A DNA stretch of 64,000 nt, from contig JANNFI010000046.1 of assembly GCA_031379665.1 (NCBI GenBank), forward strand, positions 62,001 to 126,000, read 5' to 3'. The translations under genes and the position numbers were made by a program. This document shows, in pieces, positions 46,138-55,685 of this stretch (positions within the stretch are counted from its first letter, which is position 1; each line of letters begins with the position of its first letter). The notes beneath the pieces are model-generated. The model had not been told where the DNA came from. It was given only the letters and a program-made list of their open reading frames with translations, and made no database searches. This stretch comes from SZUA-254 sp031379665. GTDB taxonomy: Bacteria > Bacteroidota > Ignavibacteria > UBA10030 > SZUA-254.

Positions 46138-48236
46138 AACTTTGCCAGCCCTTCGAGCGCCGCGACGATGTCCGCCGTCTGCGGGAGCATCGCATTTTCG
46201 AGCTTCGGGCCGTACGGGACCGGGGCGTCCTTCGCCGCGACCCTGCGGACCGGCGCGTCGAGGCGTGTGAACGCTTCCGCCGCGATCAGCGCTGCGATCT
46301 CCGCGCCGAACCCGCCGGTAAGGGTGTCCTCGTGGACGACGAGCGCCTTCCCGGTCTTCCTGACGCTCGAGAGAATCGCGTCGATGTCGAGCGGGTTGAG
46401 CGTCCTCAGGTCGATCACCTCGACCGCGACGCCCTGGTCCTCCATCTTCCGGGCCGCCTCGAGCGAACGCTGGAGCATCATCCCCCAGGTAATCACCGAG
46501 ATGTCCCCCCCCTCGCGGACCGTCTTCGCGATCCCGAACGGGAGACAATACCCGTCATCCGGCTCCGGCGTCGCCGCGAAGTTCGCCCGGTATAAGCCCT
46601 TGTGTTCGCAGAAGATCACCGGGTCGTCAGAGCGGCAGGCCGTCTTCAGGAGGCCTTTCGCGTCGGCGGCGTTCGATGGCATGACCACCCTCAGGCCGGG
46701 GACGTGGGTGAAGAACCCGTCGATCGACTGGCTGTGGTAGAGCCCGCCGTGGATGTATCCCCCGACGGCGACGCGGACCACCATCGGGCAGGACCACTGG
46801 TTGTTCGAACGGAACCGCAGCATCGCAACCTCGTCGCGAAGCTGCATGAAAGCCGGCCAGACGTAATCGCCGAACTGGATTTCCACCGCCGGCTTGAAGC
46901 CCCTGACCGCGAGGCCGAAGGCCGTCCCGACGATGCTCGCCTCGGCAAGCGGCGAATTGAACACCCGCTCCCATCCGAATTTCTTCGTCAACCCCCGGGT
47001 GGCGGTGAAGACGCCGCCCTTGTCCCCCGCGACGTCCTGGCCGTAGACGAGCATCCGCGGGTTCTTCTCCAGCTCTTCGGCGAGGGCGTGGTTAATGGCG
47101 TCGACCATCACGATTCGTTCGCCTCCGTGGGCGGGCTCGACGAACCCCGCGCGCGGATCGGCCGTCTCCGGGGCGTAGACGTAGTTCATCAGGTTCGACG
47201 GTTCCTGTTCCGGGAGGTCTTCGGCGACCGTGGCCGCGCGGTCGATCCTCGCCGCGATCTCCTTCTTCAATTTTCCGATCTGTACCGCCGTCAGGATCCG
47301 GTTGGCGACCAGGTATTTCTCGAGCCTCGGCAGCGGATCGCGCTGGAGGTCTTTCGCGAGGTCCTCCGGCGAACGGTATTTCCGCTGGTCGTCGGACGAG
47401 GAGTGCGGCAGGAGCCTCACCGTGTGCGCGAGAATGAGGCTCGGACCCTCGCCCCGCCGGGCCTTCGCGACCGCGTCGGCCGCGGTCCGGTAGCTCGCGA
47501 CAAAATCGCATCCGTCGATTTCATATCGGTTCAATCCACGATAACCGCTGACCAGGTCGTGGACCGAGCTGGCCGCCGTCTGTTCTTCCTTCGTGACGGA
47601 AATGGCGTACTTGTTGTCCTGGATCAGGAAAATCACGGGGAGTTTTTCGCGGGCGGCCCAGTTGACGGCCTCGTGGAATTCACCCTCGCTCGTCGCGCCC
47701 TCGCCGGAGGCGACGTACACCACTTCGTCAAGGCCGTCGCGGACAGCGCCCAGGGCCGTCCCGACCGCCTGGAGGTACTGCGTTCCCGTCGGGCTCGATT
47801 GAGACACGATCCGATGTTCCTTATGGCCGTAGTGGAACGGCATCGCGAATCCGCCGCTGCTGGGGCCGGCCGCGCGGTGGAGGGCCTCCTCAAACACTTC
47901 CTCGACCGTGTACCCGAAGCCGAGTGAAAAACCGAGGTCGCGGTAGTACGGATACGCCCAGTCGTAACCCGGCTTCATCGCGAGCGCCGTACCGACCTGG
48001 GCCGCTTCGTGCCCCGAACCGCCGATGTGGAAGAACACCTTCCCCTGCTTCAATAAGATGAGGATCTTGTCGTCGGTCATCCTCGCCGTGAGCATCACGG
48101 TAAGCGCCCGGACGAGTGTTTCCTTCGAGGGCGTGCCGGCGGGGGATTTCGCCGGGCTGCCATTCATACGGTTCCCCTTCTTGACGGGTGACTGTTTGAC
48201 GGGGGGCTGTTTGGCGGTCTTCTTCGATTGGGGCAT
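46134..48236 (-). CDS. Fused alpha/beta E1, branched-chain 2-oxoacid dehydrogenase type
   Basis: The 700-residue protein joins an E1-alpha half (about 40-370) to an E1-beta half (about 375-700). After a basic, low-complexity N-terminus (Lys/Pro/Ser-rich, about 1-38), the alpha half has GKVFFHIGGSGHEAAQVGTA, YPYYRDLGFSLGFG and the thiamine-diphosphate motif GEGATSEGEFHEAVNWAA ending in QDN. The beta half has MLVYGQDVAGDKGGVFTATR, FNSPLAEASIVGTAFGLAVR, EIQFGDYVWPAFMQL and GLYHSQSIDGFFTHVPGLRV. This fused form is common in Bacteroidota and usually annotated as 2-oxoisovalerate dehydrogenase. Its ATG overlaps the lipB stop (TAATG). A second, unfused E1 follows directly, so the operon seems to supply two substrate entry points to one E2/E3 core. 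Confidence 0.92.
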   Translation of the reverse strand: MPQSKKTAKQPPVKQSPVKKGNRMNGSPAKSPAGTPSKETLVRALTVMLTARMTDDKILILLKQGKVFFHIGGSGHEAAQVGTALAMKPGYDWAYPYYRDLGFSLGFGYTVEEVFEEALHRAAGPSSGGFAMPFHYGHKEHRIVSQSSPTGTQYLQAVGTALGAVRDGLDEVVYVASGEGATSEGEFHEAVNWAAREKLPVIFLIQDNKYAISVTKEEQTAASSVHDLVSGYRGLNRYEIDGCDFVASYRTAADAVAKARRGEGPSLILAHTVRLLPHSSSDDQRKYRSPEDLAKDLQRDPLPRLEKYLVANRILTAVQIGKLKKEIAARIDRAATVAEDLPEQEPSNLMNYVYAPETADPRAGFVEPAHGGERIVMVDAINHALAEELEKNPRMLVYGQDVAGDKGGVFTATRGLTKKFGWERVFNSPLAEASIVGTAFGLAVRGFKPAVEIQFGDYVWPAFMQLRDEVAMLRFRSNNQWSCPMVVRVAVGGYIHGGLYHSQSIDGFFTHVPGLRVVMPSNAADAKGLLKTACRSDDPVIFCEHKGLYRANFAATPEPDDGYCLPFGIAKTVREGGDISVITWGMMLQRSLEAARKMEDQGVAVEVIDLRTLNPLDIDAILSSVRKTGKALVVHEDTLTGGFGAEIAALIAAEAFTRLDAPVRRVAAKDAPVPYGPKLENAMLPQTADIVAALEGLAKF

Positions 48237-48934
48237 TATGCGTTCACAATTGTTGGATGTTCTTCCCGCTGGAGATCCGCTACGCTCGCCCTACGGCCGG
48301 CGAGGGAAAATACTCTTTCGAAATGCCGGATGGCCGAGTCCGTCACGGCGTCCATCGGGACGAGCGTGCCGAGGCATTTTTCCATCGAGGTGACGCCCGC
48401 GTGGGTGATGCCGCAGGGGATGATGCGCCCGAAAAAACCGAGGTCGCTAAAAACATTCAACGCGAACCCGTGCATCGTCACCCAACCGGCTACCTTCACG
48501 CCGATGGCCGCAATCTTCTCCCCCCCGACCCAGACCCCGGTGTATGCGGGTTCGCGCTCTGCATTGATTCCGTGCTCGGCGAGCGTGCCGATGATGACCT
48601 CCTCGAGGTCGCGGAGATACCGGTGGACGTCAGCGCCGTGGTCGTTCAGGTCGAAGATCGGGTACGCGACGAGCTGGCCCGGCCCGTGGTAGGTAATGTC
48701 TCCGCCGCGGTCGGTGCGCACCACCTCAACGCCGGATTTGAGCAACTCGCCGGCGCCGGCCAGGAGGTGGTCGTCGTCGCCACCCTTGCCGATCGTATAG
48801 ACGTGCCGGTGCGTGGTCAGCAGGAGCGTGTCGGCGCATTGGCCGGCGCGCCGGCGCGCATGCACCTCCTGCTGGAGCCTCCAGCACTCCTTGTATGCTG
48901 TCTCGCCGAGATTGATGATGTTCAGGGTTTTCAT
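48236..48934 (-). CDS. lipB: Octanoyl-[ACP]:protein octanoyltransferase
   Basis: 232 residues from ATG 48934; the frame continues upstream over lpd but those residues are unrelated. Family motifs: GGDITYHGPGQLVAYPI, GVWVGGEKIAAIGVKVAGWV, TMHGFALNV and PCGITHAGVTSM, which includes the catalytic Cys, with the catalytic Lys in the EKIAAIGVK block. LipB moves octanoate from acyl carrier protein to the lipoyl domain, the step before LipA. It sits between E3 and the fused E1. Confidence 0.95.
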   Translation of the reverse strand: MKTLNIINLGETAYKECWRLQQEVHARRRAGQCADTLLLTTHRHVYTIGKGGDDDHLLAGAGELLKSGVEVVRTDRGGDITYHGPGQLVAYPIFDLNDHGADVHRYLRDLEEVIIGTLAEHGINAEREPAYTGVWVGGEKIAAIGVKVAGWVTMHGFALNVFSDLGFFGRIIPCGITHAGVTSMEKCLGTLVPMDAVTDSAIRHFERVFSLAGRRASVADLQREEHPTIVNA

Positions 48935-48966
48935 CTGCGTCAGGGGTGGATCCGGTTCGCGTCGTG

Positions 48967-50361
48967 TCAGATATGGATGGAATGCCCGAGGGCGTTTTCG
49001 GCCGCCTCCATGATCGCCTCGGAGAGCGTCGGGTGCGCGTGGATGGTTCCGGCGAGCCCCTCGGCGGTGCATTCGAGCGCCTTCGCAACACCGAGCTCGG
49101 CGATCATCTCAGTGGCTTCGGAGCCGAGGATGTGGGCGCCAAGCAGTTCGCCGTACTTCGCATCGAAGATCAGTTTCACGAGGCCGTCAGTTTCGCCGAT
49201 CGCCCGGGCCTTCCCGCTGGCGGTGAACGGAAAACGGCCGATCCTGAGCTCATACCCTTCCGCCCTGGCCCGCTCCTCGGTCATCCCGAGGCTCGCCACC
49301 TGCGGTTGGCAGTAGGTGCAGCCGGGGATGTTCTCGTAATCGATCGGCGCCGGGCCCTTGCCGGCGATCGCCTCGACGCAGACGATGCCTTCGCGGGACG
49401 CCACGTGGGCCAGCCACGGGGGGCCGGCCACGTCGCCGATCGCATAGATGCCGGGAACCGACGTCCGTGAAAACTCGTCGGCGACGATCCATCCCTTGTC
49501 GGTTTTGACTCCCGTTTCCTCCAGGCCAAGCTGTTCGATGTTTCCCTGGACGCCGATCGCCATCAGGACGACGTCGGCGGAAAGCTTCTTCTTCCCCTCA
49601 GGTGTCGTGACCGTCACGGACACGTTCTTCCCCGCCGCGACGGTGTCGACTTTCGCGCCGGTGATGATCTCGATGCCGTTCTTTCGAAAATTGCTCGCCA
49701 GGAGTTTGGAGATTTCGCCGTCCTCCACCGGGAGGATTGCGCCCATCATCTCGAGCAGCGTCACCTTCGTGCCGAAGGCGTTGTAGAAGTAGGCAAACTC
49801 GACCCCGATCGCGCCGGCGCCAACGATGATCATCGACGCAGGGAGTTTGGGTAGTGTCATCGCCGCCGCCGCGTCGATGACCTTCTTCCCGTCGATGGCA
49901 ACACCGGGGATGCTTCGCGCGCGCGCGCCGGTCGCCACGATGACGTGCTTCGCCTGCACCGTCTCCCGGGCCTTCCCATTGGCGGAGACCGCAATCTTTC
50001 CGTGGCCGAGGAGTTTCCCGGCGCCGGCGATATGCTCGATCTTGTTCTTCTTGAAGAGGTATTCCACGCCCTTCGAATTGATCGTCGCGACGTCGCGGCT
50101 CCGACGGATGATCTTGGAAAAATCGAACTTGACGTCCTTGACCGTGATCCCCCACCGGTCGGCGTGGAGGATGGAGCGGTAGATCTCGGCGTTCTTCAGG
50201 AGCGCCTTCGTCGGGATGCATCCCCAGTTCAGGCAGACGCCGCCGAGCTTGTCGCGCTCGATGACCGCCGCCTTGAGGCCGAGCTGGGCCGCCCTGATGG
50301 CCGCTACATATCCGCCGGGACCTCCCCCGATGACCGCTACGTCAAACTGCCGATCCGCCAT
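48967..50361 (-). CDS. lpdA: Dihydrolipoamide dehydrogenase (E3)
   Basis: 464 residues. FAD-binding VAVIGGGPGGYVAAIRAAQ opens the protein, followed by the redox-active disulphide GGVCLNWGCIPTKAL (C-x4-C). The NAD-binding GAGAIGVEFAYFYNAFGTKV lies near 185, the second FAD site GIYAIGDVAGPPWLAHVA near 310, and the C-terminal dimer motif AHPTLSEAIMEAAENALG supplies the active-site His-Pro-Thr. It re-oxidises the lipoyl group of E2. It is the first gene of the operon; the promoter should lie in the 266-base divergent region shared with smpB. Confidence 0.97.
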   Translation of the reverse strand: MADRQFDVAVIGGGPGGYVAAIRAAQLGLKAAVIERDKLGGVCLNWGCIPTKALLKNAEIYRSILHADRWGITVKDVKFDFSKIIRRSRDVATINSKGVEYLFKKNKIEHIAGAGKLLGHGKIAVSANGKARETVQAKHVIVATGARARSIPGVAIDGKKVIDAAAAMTLPKLPASMIIVGAGAIGVEFAYFYNAFGTKVTLLEMMGAILPVEDGEISKLLASNFRKNGIEIITGAKVDTVAAGKNVSVTVTTPEGKKKLSADVVLMAIGVQGNIEQLGLEETGVKTDKGWIVADEFSRTSVPGIYAIGDVAGPPWLAHVASREGIVCVEAIAGKGPAPIDYENIPGCTYCQPQVASLGMTEERARAEGYELRIGRFPFTASGKARAIGETDGLVKLIFDAKYGELLGAHILGSEATEMIAELGVAKALECTAEGLAGTIHAHPTLSEAIMEAAENALGHSIHI

Positions 50362-50627
50362 AGTCCTCCAGAAATAAAAAAAGGGTTGTCAATACCCTTG
50401 AAATCCCTTAAACCCGGTGATTTTTTGATTTTCCACACGAAAATATATGAATTCGGAAGTGAAAATCCAATGACCCCGGAGCCGAGGCGCCAAACCGGGC
50501 CGGGGGTCGGGAGACGCCGACCGGGGGGAGCCGCGACGGGACCAAAACAGGGCGATCCGTAGGGAAAATTCGTATTGCATTTCCTTTCTGAATTCGTTAT
50601 CATAATGCCCATTCCGAAGCGGACCCG

Positions 50628-51092
50628 ATGCACACTGATGCTCTCGAAGAGAAGAACGTCGTCACCAACCGCCGGGCCCGCCACGAATATTTCATCCTCG
50701 AATCGTACGAAGCGGGCCTGGCCCTGAAGGGAACCGAGGTCAAGTCCCTCCGGGCGGGAAGCGCAAACCTCCAGGAAGGGTATGTTTCACTCAGGCGCGG
50801 GGAACTCTGGCTGGTGGGGATGCACGTCAATCCGTTCGAGAAGGGGAACATCAACAACCACGATCCCCTGCGAGAGCGGAAGCTCCTGCTGCACCGGAAG
50901 GAAATCGTGAAGTTGAGTTTCAAGCTCCAGGAAAAGGGTCTGGCCCTGATTCCGCTCAGGATCTACTTCAAGAAGAACAACGCGAAAGTGGAAATCGGAC
51001 TCTGCCGTGGAAAGAAATTTTTCGACAAGCGGGAAACCATCAAGAAGCGGGACGTCGAGCGACAGATCCGCCGCGATTTCGCGCGGTCCTGA
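50628..51092 (+). CDS. smpB: SsrA-binding protein
   Basis: 154 residues, usual length. Landmarks: NRRARHEYFILESYEAGLAL, KGTEVKSLRAGSANLQEGYV, FKLQEKGLALIPLRIYFKKN and GLCRGKKFFDKRETIKKRD, followed by the basic C-terminal tail (RQIRRDFARS) that enters the decoding site. SmpB binds tmRNA for ribosome rescue. No ssrA gene was seen near it in this window. Confidence 0.96.
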   Translation: MHTDALEEKNVVTNRRARHEYFILESYEAGLALKGTEVKSLRAGSANLQEGYVSLRRGELWLVGMHVNPFEKGNINNHDPLRERKLLLHRKEIVKLSFKLQEKGLALIPLRIYFKKNNAKVEIGLCRGKKFFDKRETIKKRDVERQIRRDFARS

Positions 51093-51156
51093 GGCTCAGC
51101 ACAGCCGTTCAGAGCGCATCGCCAGCAACTTTACGACTCATTAAGGGAGGAATACC

Positions 51157-51702
51157 GTGTACGTCCCACAAAGAATGTTTTTCACCAAAGGCGTCGGCCG
51201 CCACAAGGATTACCTCCAGTCGTTCGAACTCGCCCTGCGGGACGCGAAGATCGAAAAATGCAACCTGGTCACCGTGTCGAGCATCTATCCGCCCGCGTGC
51301 AAACGGATCCCGACGGAGGAGGGCCTGAAGGACCTCCAGCCCGGCCAGATCACCTTCGCCGTGATGGCACGAAACGCGACGAACGAACCGAACCGGCTCA
51401 TCGCCGCATCAATCGGCGTGGCCACTCCGGCCGACACGACGCAGTACGGTTACCTTTCGGAACACCACCCCTTCGGAGAAACGGATGAGAAGGCCGGCGA
51501 GTACGCCGAGGACCTCGCGGCAACGATGCTGGCCACGACACTCGGCGTCGAATTCGACCCGAACGTTGCCTGGGACGAGAGGGAGAAACAGTATAAGATG
51601 AGCGGCAAGATCGTGAAGACCTACAACATCACGCAGTCGGCTGAAGGCGACAAGAACGGTCTCTGGACCACGGTCATCGCGAGCGCGATCCTCCTGCCCT
51701 GA
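51157..51702 (+). CDS. pdaD: Pyruvoyl-dependent arginine decarboxylase
   Basis: The 181-residue proenzyme starts with GTG behind a strong AAGGGAGG ribosome-binding site. [16 protein letters not shown] contains the VSSI site where chain cleavage between the two serines makes the pyruvoyl cofactor; [17 protein letters not shown] and [20 protein letters not shown] are family blocks, and [20 protein letters not shown] follows in the larger subunit. It makes agmatine from arginine, the first step of polyamine synthesis. It follows smpB by 64 bases on the same strand. This class is typical of archaea but is also known from Chlorobi and related bacteria. Confidence 0.95.
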   Translation: MYVPQRMFFTKGVGRHKDYLQSFELALRDAKIEKCNLVTVSSIYPPACKRIPTEEGLKDLQPGQITFAVMARNATNEPNRLIAASIGVATPADTTQYGYLSEHHPFGETDEKAGEYAEDLAATMLATTLGVEFDPNVAWDEREKQYKMSGKIVKTYNITQSAEGDKNGLWTTVIASAILLP

Positions 51703-51970
51703 CCCGGCGACACCCGGGAGTCGGAAAAATCAGTCGAAGGAATCAACAGACGGAAGAACCGCCTCCCGATTTTCGATCCCCCCACCCCTCAACTCCTTCG
51801 ACTTTTATCCACCGACGATTCACCTGAATCCGTTCTTCTTGTAGGATACGGTACCAATGTACCATCCCGCCGGCGTGAATTCAATGGGGTGCAGACCGGA
51901 ATCTTCCGAACGATGGGATGGGGAGAACGCTTGCGGCTCGTCGCCGCGGTTCAGCGGGTCGAGGCGCGGT

Positions 51971-52672
51971 TCAACGGGCAGATGTGTAGTACCCGGCGTA
52001 GCTCGACATCACCCGATCGACGTACCGCACGGTTTCCCTCCAGCCACCGAAATACCCGTGGGGCGGTCTGCCTTCCGGCCAGACGTGGGCGTGCAGTGAG
52101 GAGTACCGGCGCGAGAGGAGTGGGAGAACGTGCCTGATGGAAGACCAGGTGTCGGGATCTTCGCCGAGGTACGCCGCCAGTTCCTGCGCGTCATAGATGC
52201 GCGAAGGCCCTGCATTATAGGCCGCGAGGGCGAGGCGGGTCCGCTCTTCGGGTGGAGCCGAACTGAAAAGGGTGGTCAATTTCGAAAGGTAATAGATCCC
52301 GGCCCGAAGATGCTGAGCCGGATGAGAGAGGTCGGAGAGGTTCAGCTCCGCTACGAGCTCCCTGCCCGTGGCGGGCATGATCTGGAGCAGACCCATCGCG
52401 CCCCTCGGGCTGAGGGCGGCCCGGTTGAACCTCGATTCGTGCTCGGCGACCGCAAGCACGAGACGGTAATCGATGTCATATAACCCGGAGAATTTCCGGA
52501 GCGCTACATAATCATCCTCTCGCAGCTCCCTCGGAGCAGCGATGACTGTTCCCACCGGGGCGACCCTCGGCACGGTGGGAATCAGCGACGAATCGAAAAA
52601 CCTGTAGGACGACAGCGGTACCATCAATAATGACACTGCCGCAAGCGCAACCAGCCGCCCAATCGTCTTCAT
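51971..52672 (-). CDS. Lytic transglycosylase (SLT domain)
   Basis: This 233-residue protein has an N-terminal signal anchor (about 1-24) and then a goose-lysozyme-like SLT domain. AVAEHESRFNRAALSPRGAM includes the catalytic Glu (E in HESRF), followed by GLLQIMPATGREL, HPAQHLRAGIYYLSKL and LALAAYNAGPSRI, all diagnostic of family 1 soluble lytic transglycosylases. The C-terminal YVDRVMSSYAGYY is typical too. It cleaves peptidoglycan between MurNAc and GlcNAc in the periplasm. The 268 bases between it and pdaD hold nothing I recognise. Confidence 0.93.
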   Translation of the reverse strand: MKTIGRLVALAAVSLLMVPLSSYRFFDSSLIPTVPRVAPVGTVIAAPRELREDDYVALRKFSGLYDIDYRLVLAVAEHESRFNRAALSPRGAMGLLQIMPATGRELVAELNLSDLSHPAQHLRAGIYYLSKLTTLFSSAPPEERTRLALAAYNAGPSRIYDAQELAAYLGEDPDTWSSIRHVLPLLSRRYSSLHAHVWPEGRPPHGYFGGWRETVRYVDRVMSSYAGYYTSAR

Positions 52673-52863
52673 TGGTTTTATGATAAACGGGTAAATCGCG
52701 AATATCCTTTTAGATTAAATGGTACATCTTAAAACGTTCGCAGAGGGGTTCTGCGGAATTGGCTTATTTTCGAGTGGGATGTAGGGTAATATACCTATCT
52801 TCGGCGAGACCAGCAACGACGGGTGTCACGCGGCTAACGGGGTAATTCCTCGAAAAACGGGGT

Positions 52864-53313
52864 TTATTTCCCGGTTTTCGAGGAATCGGGACCGAATTCA
52901 ATGACTTCGAGCGAAACTCTGGCGGTTCCTGTACCGATCATTCCTATCGCCTTGGCCCCTGAGAGCGACAGGTCGATGATCCTCCCAGCGACGAACGGTC
53001 CCCGGTCGTTGATCCGGACGATGACCGACATCCCGTTGTCGAGGTTGGTGACCTTTACGACGCTGTTGAACGGAAGGGCTTTGTGGGCGGCGGTGAGCTT
53101 GTTCATATCGAAGACCTCGCCGTTGGAGGTCTTCCGACCGTTGAATTCATCGGCGTAGTACGACGCCATCCCCTCCTCGCGGGCGGAATAGCTTCCGCCG
53201 GTTTCGACCCGCACATCGCCGGAGGTCGTATACCGGGGCGACGATGCGGTGCAGGCCGAGAGGCCGAGCGCGGCGGCGAACGCCGCGGCGATGACGATTC
53301 CGTCCCTTCTCAT
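52864..53313 (-). CDS. rlpA: RlpA-like septal-ring lipoprotein
   Basis: 149 residues. The lipobox LSAC puts the lipidated cysteine at residue 21. The double-psi beta-barrel domain (about 48-140) has [38 protein letters not shown] and [20 protein letters not shown], with the catalytic Asp in NDRGPF. No C-terminal SPOR domain is present, so this is the short form. RlpA trims denuded glycan strands at the septum. Its ATG overlaps the manC stop (ATGA). Confidence 0.92.
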   Translation of the reverse strand: MRRDGIVIAAAFAAALGLSACTASSPRYTTSGDVRVETGGSYSAREEGMASYYADEFNGRKTSNGEVFDMNKLTAAHKALPFNSVVKVTNLDNGMSVIVRINDRGPFVAGRIIDLSLSGAKAIGMIGTGTARVSLEVIEFGPDSSKTGK

Positions 53314-54398
53314 AAGTAGTCGGTCATCTGTTTGCGACGGAGGTAATCGACGACTTCCTTCACGTTCTGCGATTCCCCTCGCCGGCAGACGAGGATGGCG
53401 TTGTCGGAGGCGATGATGATGAGGTCTTCCACGTCGACCGTCGCGATGATCTTGTCCCCTGAAAAAATCAGCGTATTCTTCGTCCCGTGGAGCACGGCCT
53501 TGCCCGAGACCGAGTTCCCGTCGGCGTCCTTCCCCGAGATGCGGTACACTTCGTCCCAGGAGCCGACGTCGCTCCAGCCGAACTCCCCGCGAAGGACGTA
53601 GACCTCCCTCGCCTTCTCCATGACGCCGTAGTCGATGGAGATCCCCCGGATCCTCCGGTACCCGGCTTCCACCGCGTGGTCCAGGCGGTCGGTGCCGATG
53701 GCGACGTCGATTTTTTCAAGTTCCGCCGAGAGGTCGGGCAGCGAACTCTTGATCTCTCCTATGATGGTGTCCACCTTCCAGATGAACATCCCGCTGTTCC
53801 AGAGGAAATCCCCGCTCTCCAGGAATTTCTGTGCGGTCTCGCGGTTCGGCTTTTCGGCGAACGTTTTCACCTTGTGGACGCCGCGCTCGAAGTAGGGGTT
53901 CGTCCCGTCGTCCTCGTCCACGACCTGGATGTAACCGTACCCCGTTTCCGGCCGCGACGGCTGGATGCCGATCGTGATCAGCCTGCCCGATTCGTACGCA
54001 ACCCAGATGGCGAGGCTCAGCACCCTCCTGAACTCGGCCTCGTCCTCCATCAGGTGGTCGGCGGGGAGCACCACCATCACCGCGTCGGGGTCCCTCCTCC
54101 TGATAAAGAGGGCTGCCAGGCCGATGCAGGGGGCCGTGTTCCGGCCGATCGGCTCCACGATGATGTTCTCCGCCGGGAGCTGGGGGAGCTGCCGGGCGAC
54201 GGTCGGCTTCTGGAGTTTGTTCGTGACGATGAGGATCTTCGACGGTTCGATGACGCTTGAAATGCGGGCCACGGTGTTCTGGATCATCGTCCCCTTGTTG
54301 ACGATCTCCAGGAGCTGCTTCGGCGTTTTTTCGGTGCTTCGGGGCCAGAACCTCGATCCCACGCCACCCGCCATGATCACGGCATAGACATTCGGCAT
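53310..54398 (-). CDS. manC: Mannose-1-phosphate guanylyltransferase
   Basis: 362 residues from ATG 54398 (an in-frame TTG lies nine bases upstream). The nucleotidyltransferase signature [20 protein letters not shown] is at the N-terminus; [72 protein letters not shown] and [15 protein letters not shown] are family blocks. There is no C-terminal isomerase (ManA-like cupin) domain. It makes GDP-mannose for surface polysaccharides. It starts six bases after the alr stop and its own stop overlaps the rlpA start. Confidence 0.94.
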   Translation of the reverse strand: MPNVYAVIMAGGVGSRFWPRSTEKTPKQLLEIVNKGTMIQNTVARISSVIEPSKILIVTNKLQKPTVARQLPQLPAENIIVEPIGRNTAPCIGLAALFIRRRDPDAVMVVLPADHLMEDEAEFRRVLSLAIWVAYESGRLITIGIQPSRPETGYGYIQVVDEDDGTNPYFERGVHKVKTFAEKPNRETAQKFLESGDFLWNSGMFIWKVDTIIGEIKSSLPDLSAELEKIDVAIGTDRLDHAVEAGYRRIRGISIDYGVMEKAREVYVLRGEFGWSDVGSWDEVYRISGKDADGNSVSGKAVLHGTKNTLIFSGDKIIATVDVEDLIIIASDNAILVCRRGESQNVKEVVDYLRRKQMTDYL

Positions 54399-54403
54399 AC
54401 GTG

Positions 54404-55534
54404 TCAATTCCCTTCTGAATAGTGAGCGATGCGAGGCACCCTGGCCGCGATGCCGGTGAGGAGTTCATAGGGAATGGTCCCGAGTTTTTCGGAAAGATCC
54501 CAAACCCCAATCTGCGAGCCGGCGTCCGCCCCGATGAGCGTGACGTCGTCCCCAACGTGGATGAAGGCGTCCATCCCGACGTCGACCATCAGCTGGTCCA
54601 TGCAAATCGTGCCGACGACCGGGTAAGGCCTTCCCCCGATCAGGACGCTGGCCGCGTTACTCAGGCGCCTCGGGTACCCGTCGCCGTACCCGACCGGGAT
54701 CGTCGCGATTCGCGTCGTCGCCCCGGTGACATACTTCCTGCCGTAGCTCACCGCGGTGCCGGCGGCGACCTCCTTGATGAACACTACGTTCGACCGGAGC
54801 GAGAGGACCGGCCGGAGCGGAATCCCCCTTCCCGTTTCCCCTGAGGGATAGACGCCGTAGAGCATGATCCCCGGGCGAACCATGGTGTGGTACGAGCCGG
54901 GCATGTCGAGGACCGCACCGCTGTTCGCGATGTGGACGTACGGGATGTCGTGCCCGGCGCGGCGCGCGGCAGAGACGACGCCGTCGAACCGCTTCAGCTG
55001 TTCGTTCGCGAACGACTTGTCGGCCTCGTCGGCCGTCGCCAGGTGGCTGTAGATCCCCTTCACATTGATGCCCGGGAGCCGCCCCACCTCTTCGATGAAG
55101 CGGGCGGCGTTTTCGGTCTTCACGCCGATCCGTTCCATCCCGGTGTCGATCTTGAGGTGCACATCGGCACTGTTGCCACTCCCCGACGCGCGGACCTCCG
55201 CGTCGACCTGGCGCGCGATCTCCATTGAAGAGACGGTGATCTCGAGTTTATGTTGCAGGAAGTCACTGATCTGGCGACCGAGTACCCCCCCGAGCACCAG
55301 TATCGGGCACGAGACCCCGGCCTTGCGCAGGGCGATCCCCTCCTCGGCGAAGCCGACCCCGAGATAGTCGATGCCGAACCGGACGAGCGCCTTCGAGACC
55401 TCGATGATCCCGTGGCCGTACGCGTTGGCCTTGACGATCCCCATGATCCTCACGCCGGACCCCACCCGTTTCCGGACGCCCTCGTAATTGAACCTGAGCG
55501 CCCTCAGGTCGATCTCGGCCCTCGTCACCCTCAT
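54404..55534 (-). CDS. alr: Alanine racemase
   Basis: 376 residues from ATG 55534, where VTRAEIDLRALRFNYEGV begins; longer starts to 55609 add non-conserved residues. The pyridoxal-phosphate lysine is K35 in GIVKANAYGHG. Further blocks: YLGVGFAEEGIALRKAG, LKIDTGMERIGV, HIANSGAVLDMPGSYHTMVR, VRPGIMLYGVYPSG, TAVSYGRKYVT (catalytic Tyr) and VGTICMDQLMVD. It makes D-alanine for peptidoglycan. First gene of an alr-manC-rlpA operon, separated from atpC by a strong terminator. Confidence 0.96.
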   Translation of the reverse strand: MRVTRAEIDLRALRFNYEGVRKRVGSGVRIMGIVKANAYGHGIIEVSKALVRFGIDYLGVGFAEEGIALRKAGVSCPILVLGGVLGRQISDFLQHKLEITVSSMEIARQVDAEVRASGSGNSADVHLKIDTGMERIGVKTENAARFIEEVGRLPGINVKGIYSHLATADEADKSFANEQLKRFDGVVSAARRAGHDIPYVHIANSGAVLDMPGSYHTMVRPGIMLYGVYPSGETGRGIPLRPVLSLRSNVVFIKEVAAGTAVSYGRKYVTGATTRIATIPVGYGDGYPRRLSNAASVLIGGRPYPVVGTICMDQLMVDVGMDAFIHVGDDVTLIGADAGSQIGVWDLSEKLGTIPYELLTGIAARVPRIAHYSEGN

Positions 55535-55626
55535 CTGCTGATCGTCCGCATCGCCATGAAAAATTCGGAGGGAATATACCTTCATTCGCGAACATTTCCA
55601 ACGCCCCACCGAACGACCGGGAATGC

Positions 55627-55664
55627 AAAAAAAAACCCACCCGACGCTTGCGTGCCGGGTGGGC
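55627..55664 (-). terminator. Intrinsic terminator after atpC
   Basis: CCCACCCG and CGGGTGGG form the stem, extended by a partly paired GCAC/GCGT inner region, and nine U follow on the minus strand. It starts about 22 bases after the atpC stop codon and isolates the atpDC transcript from alr. Confidence 0.88.
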
Positions 55665-55685
55665 GATGAAACCGGATGCGGGGAA

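Noticed and set aside
46138..46548. Upstream extension of the split E1-alpha frame
   Set aside because: It overlaps the fused E1 gene and is Arg/Gly-rich without E1 similarity.
48935..49072. Upstream extension of lipB
   Set aside because: It overlaps the lpd coding end; LipB similarity begins at 48934.
50337..50684. 115-residue minus-strand open frame in the lpdA-smpB divergent region
   Set aside because: It overlaps the starts of both genes and has no protein-like features; the region is better read as shared promoter DNA.
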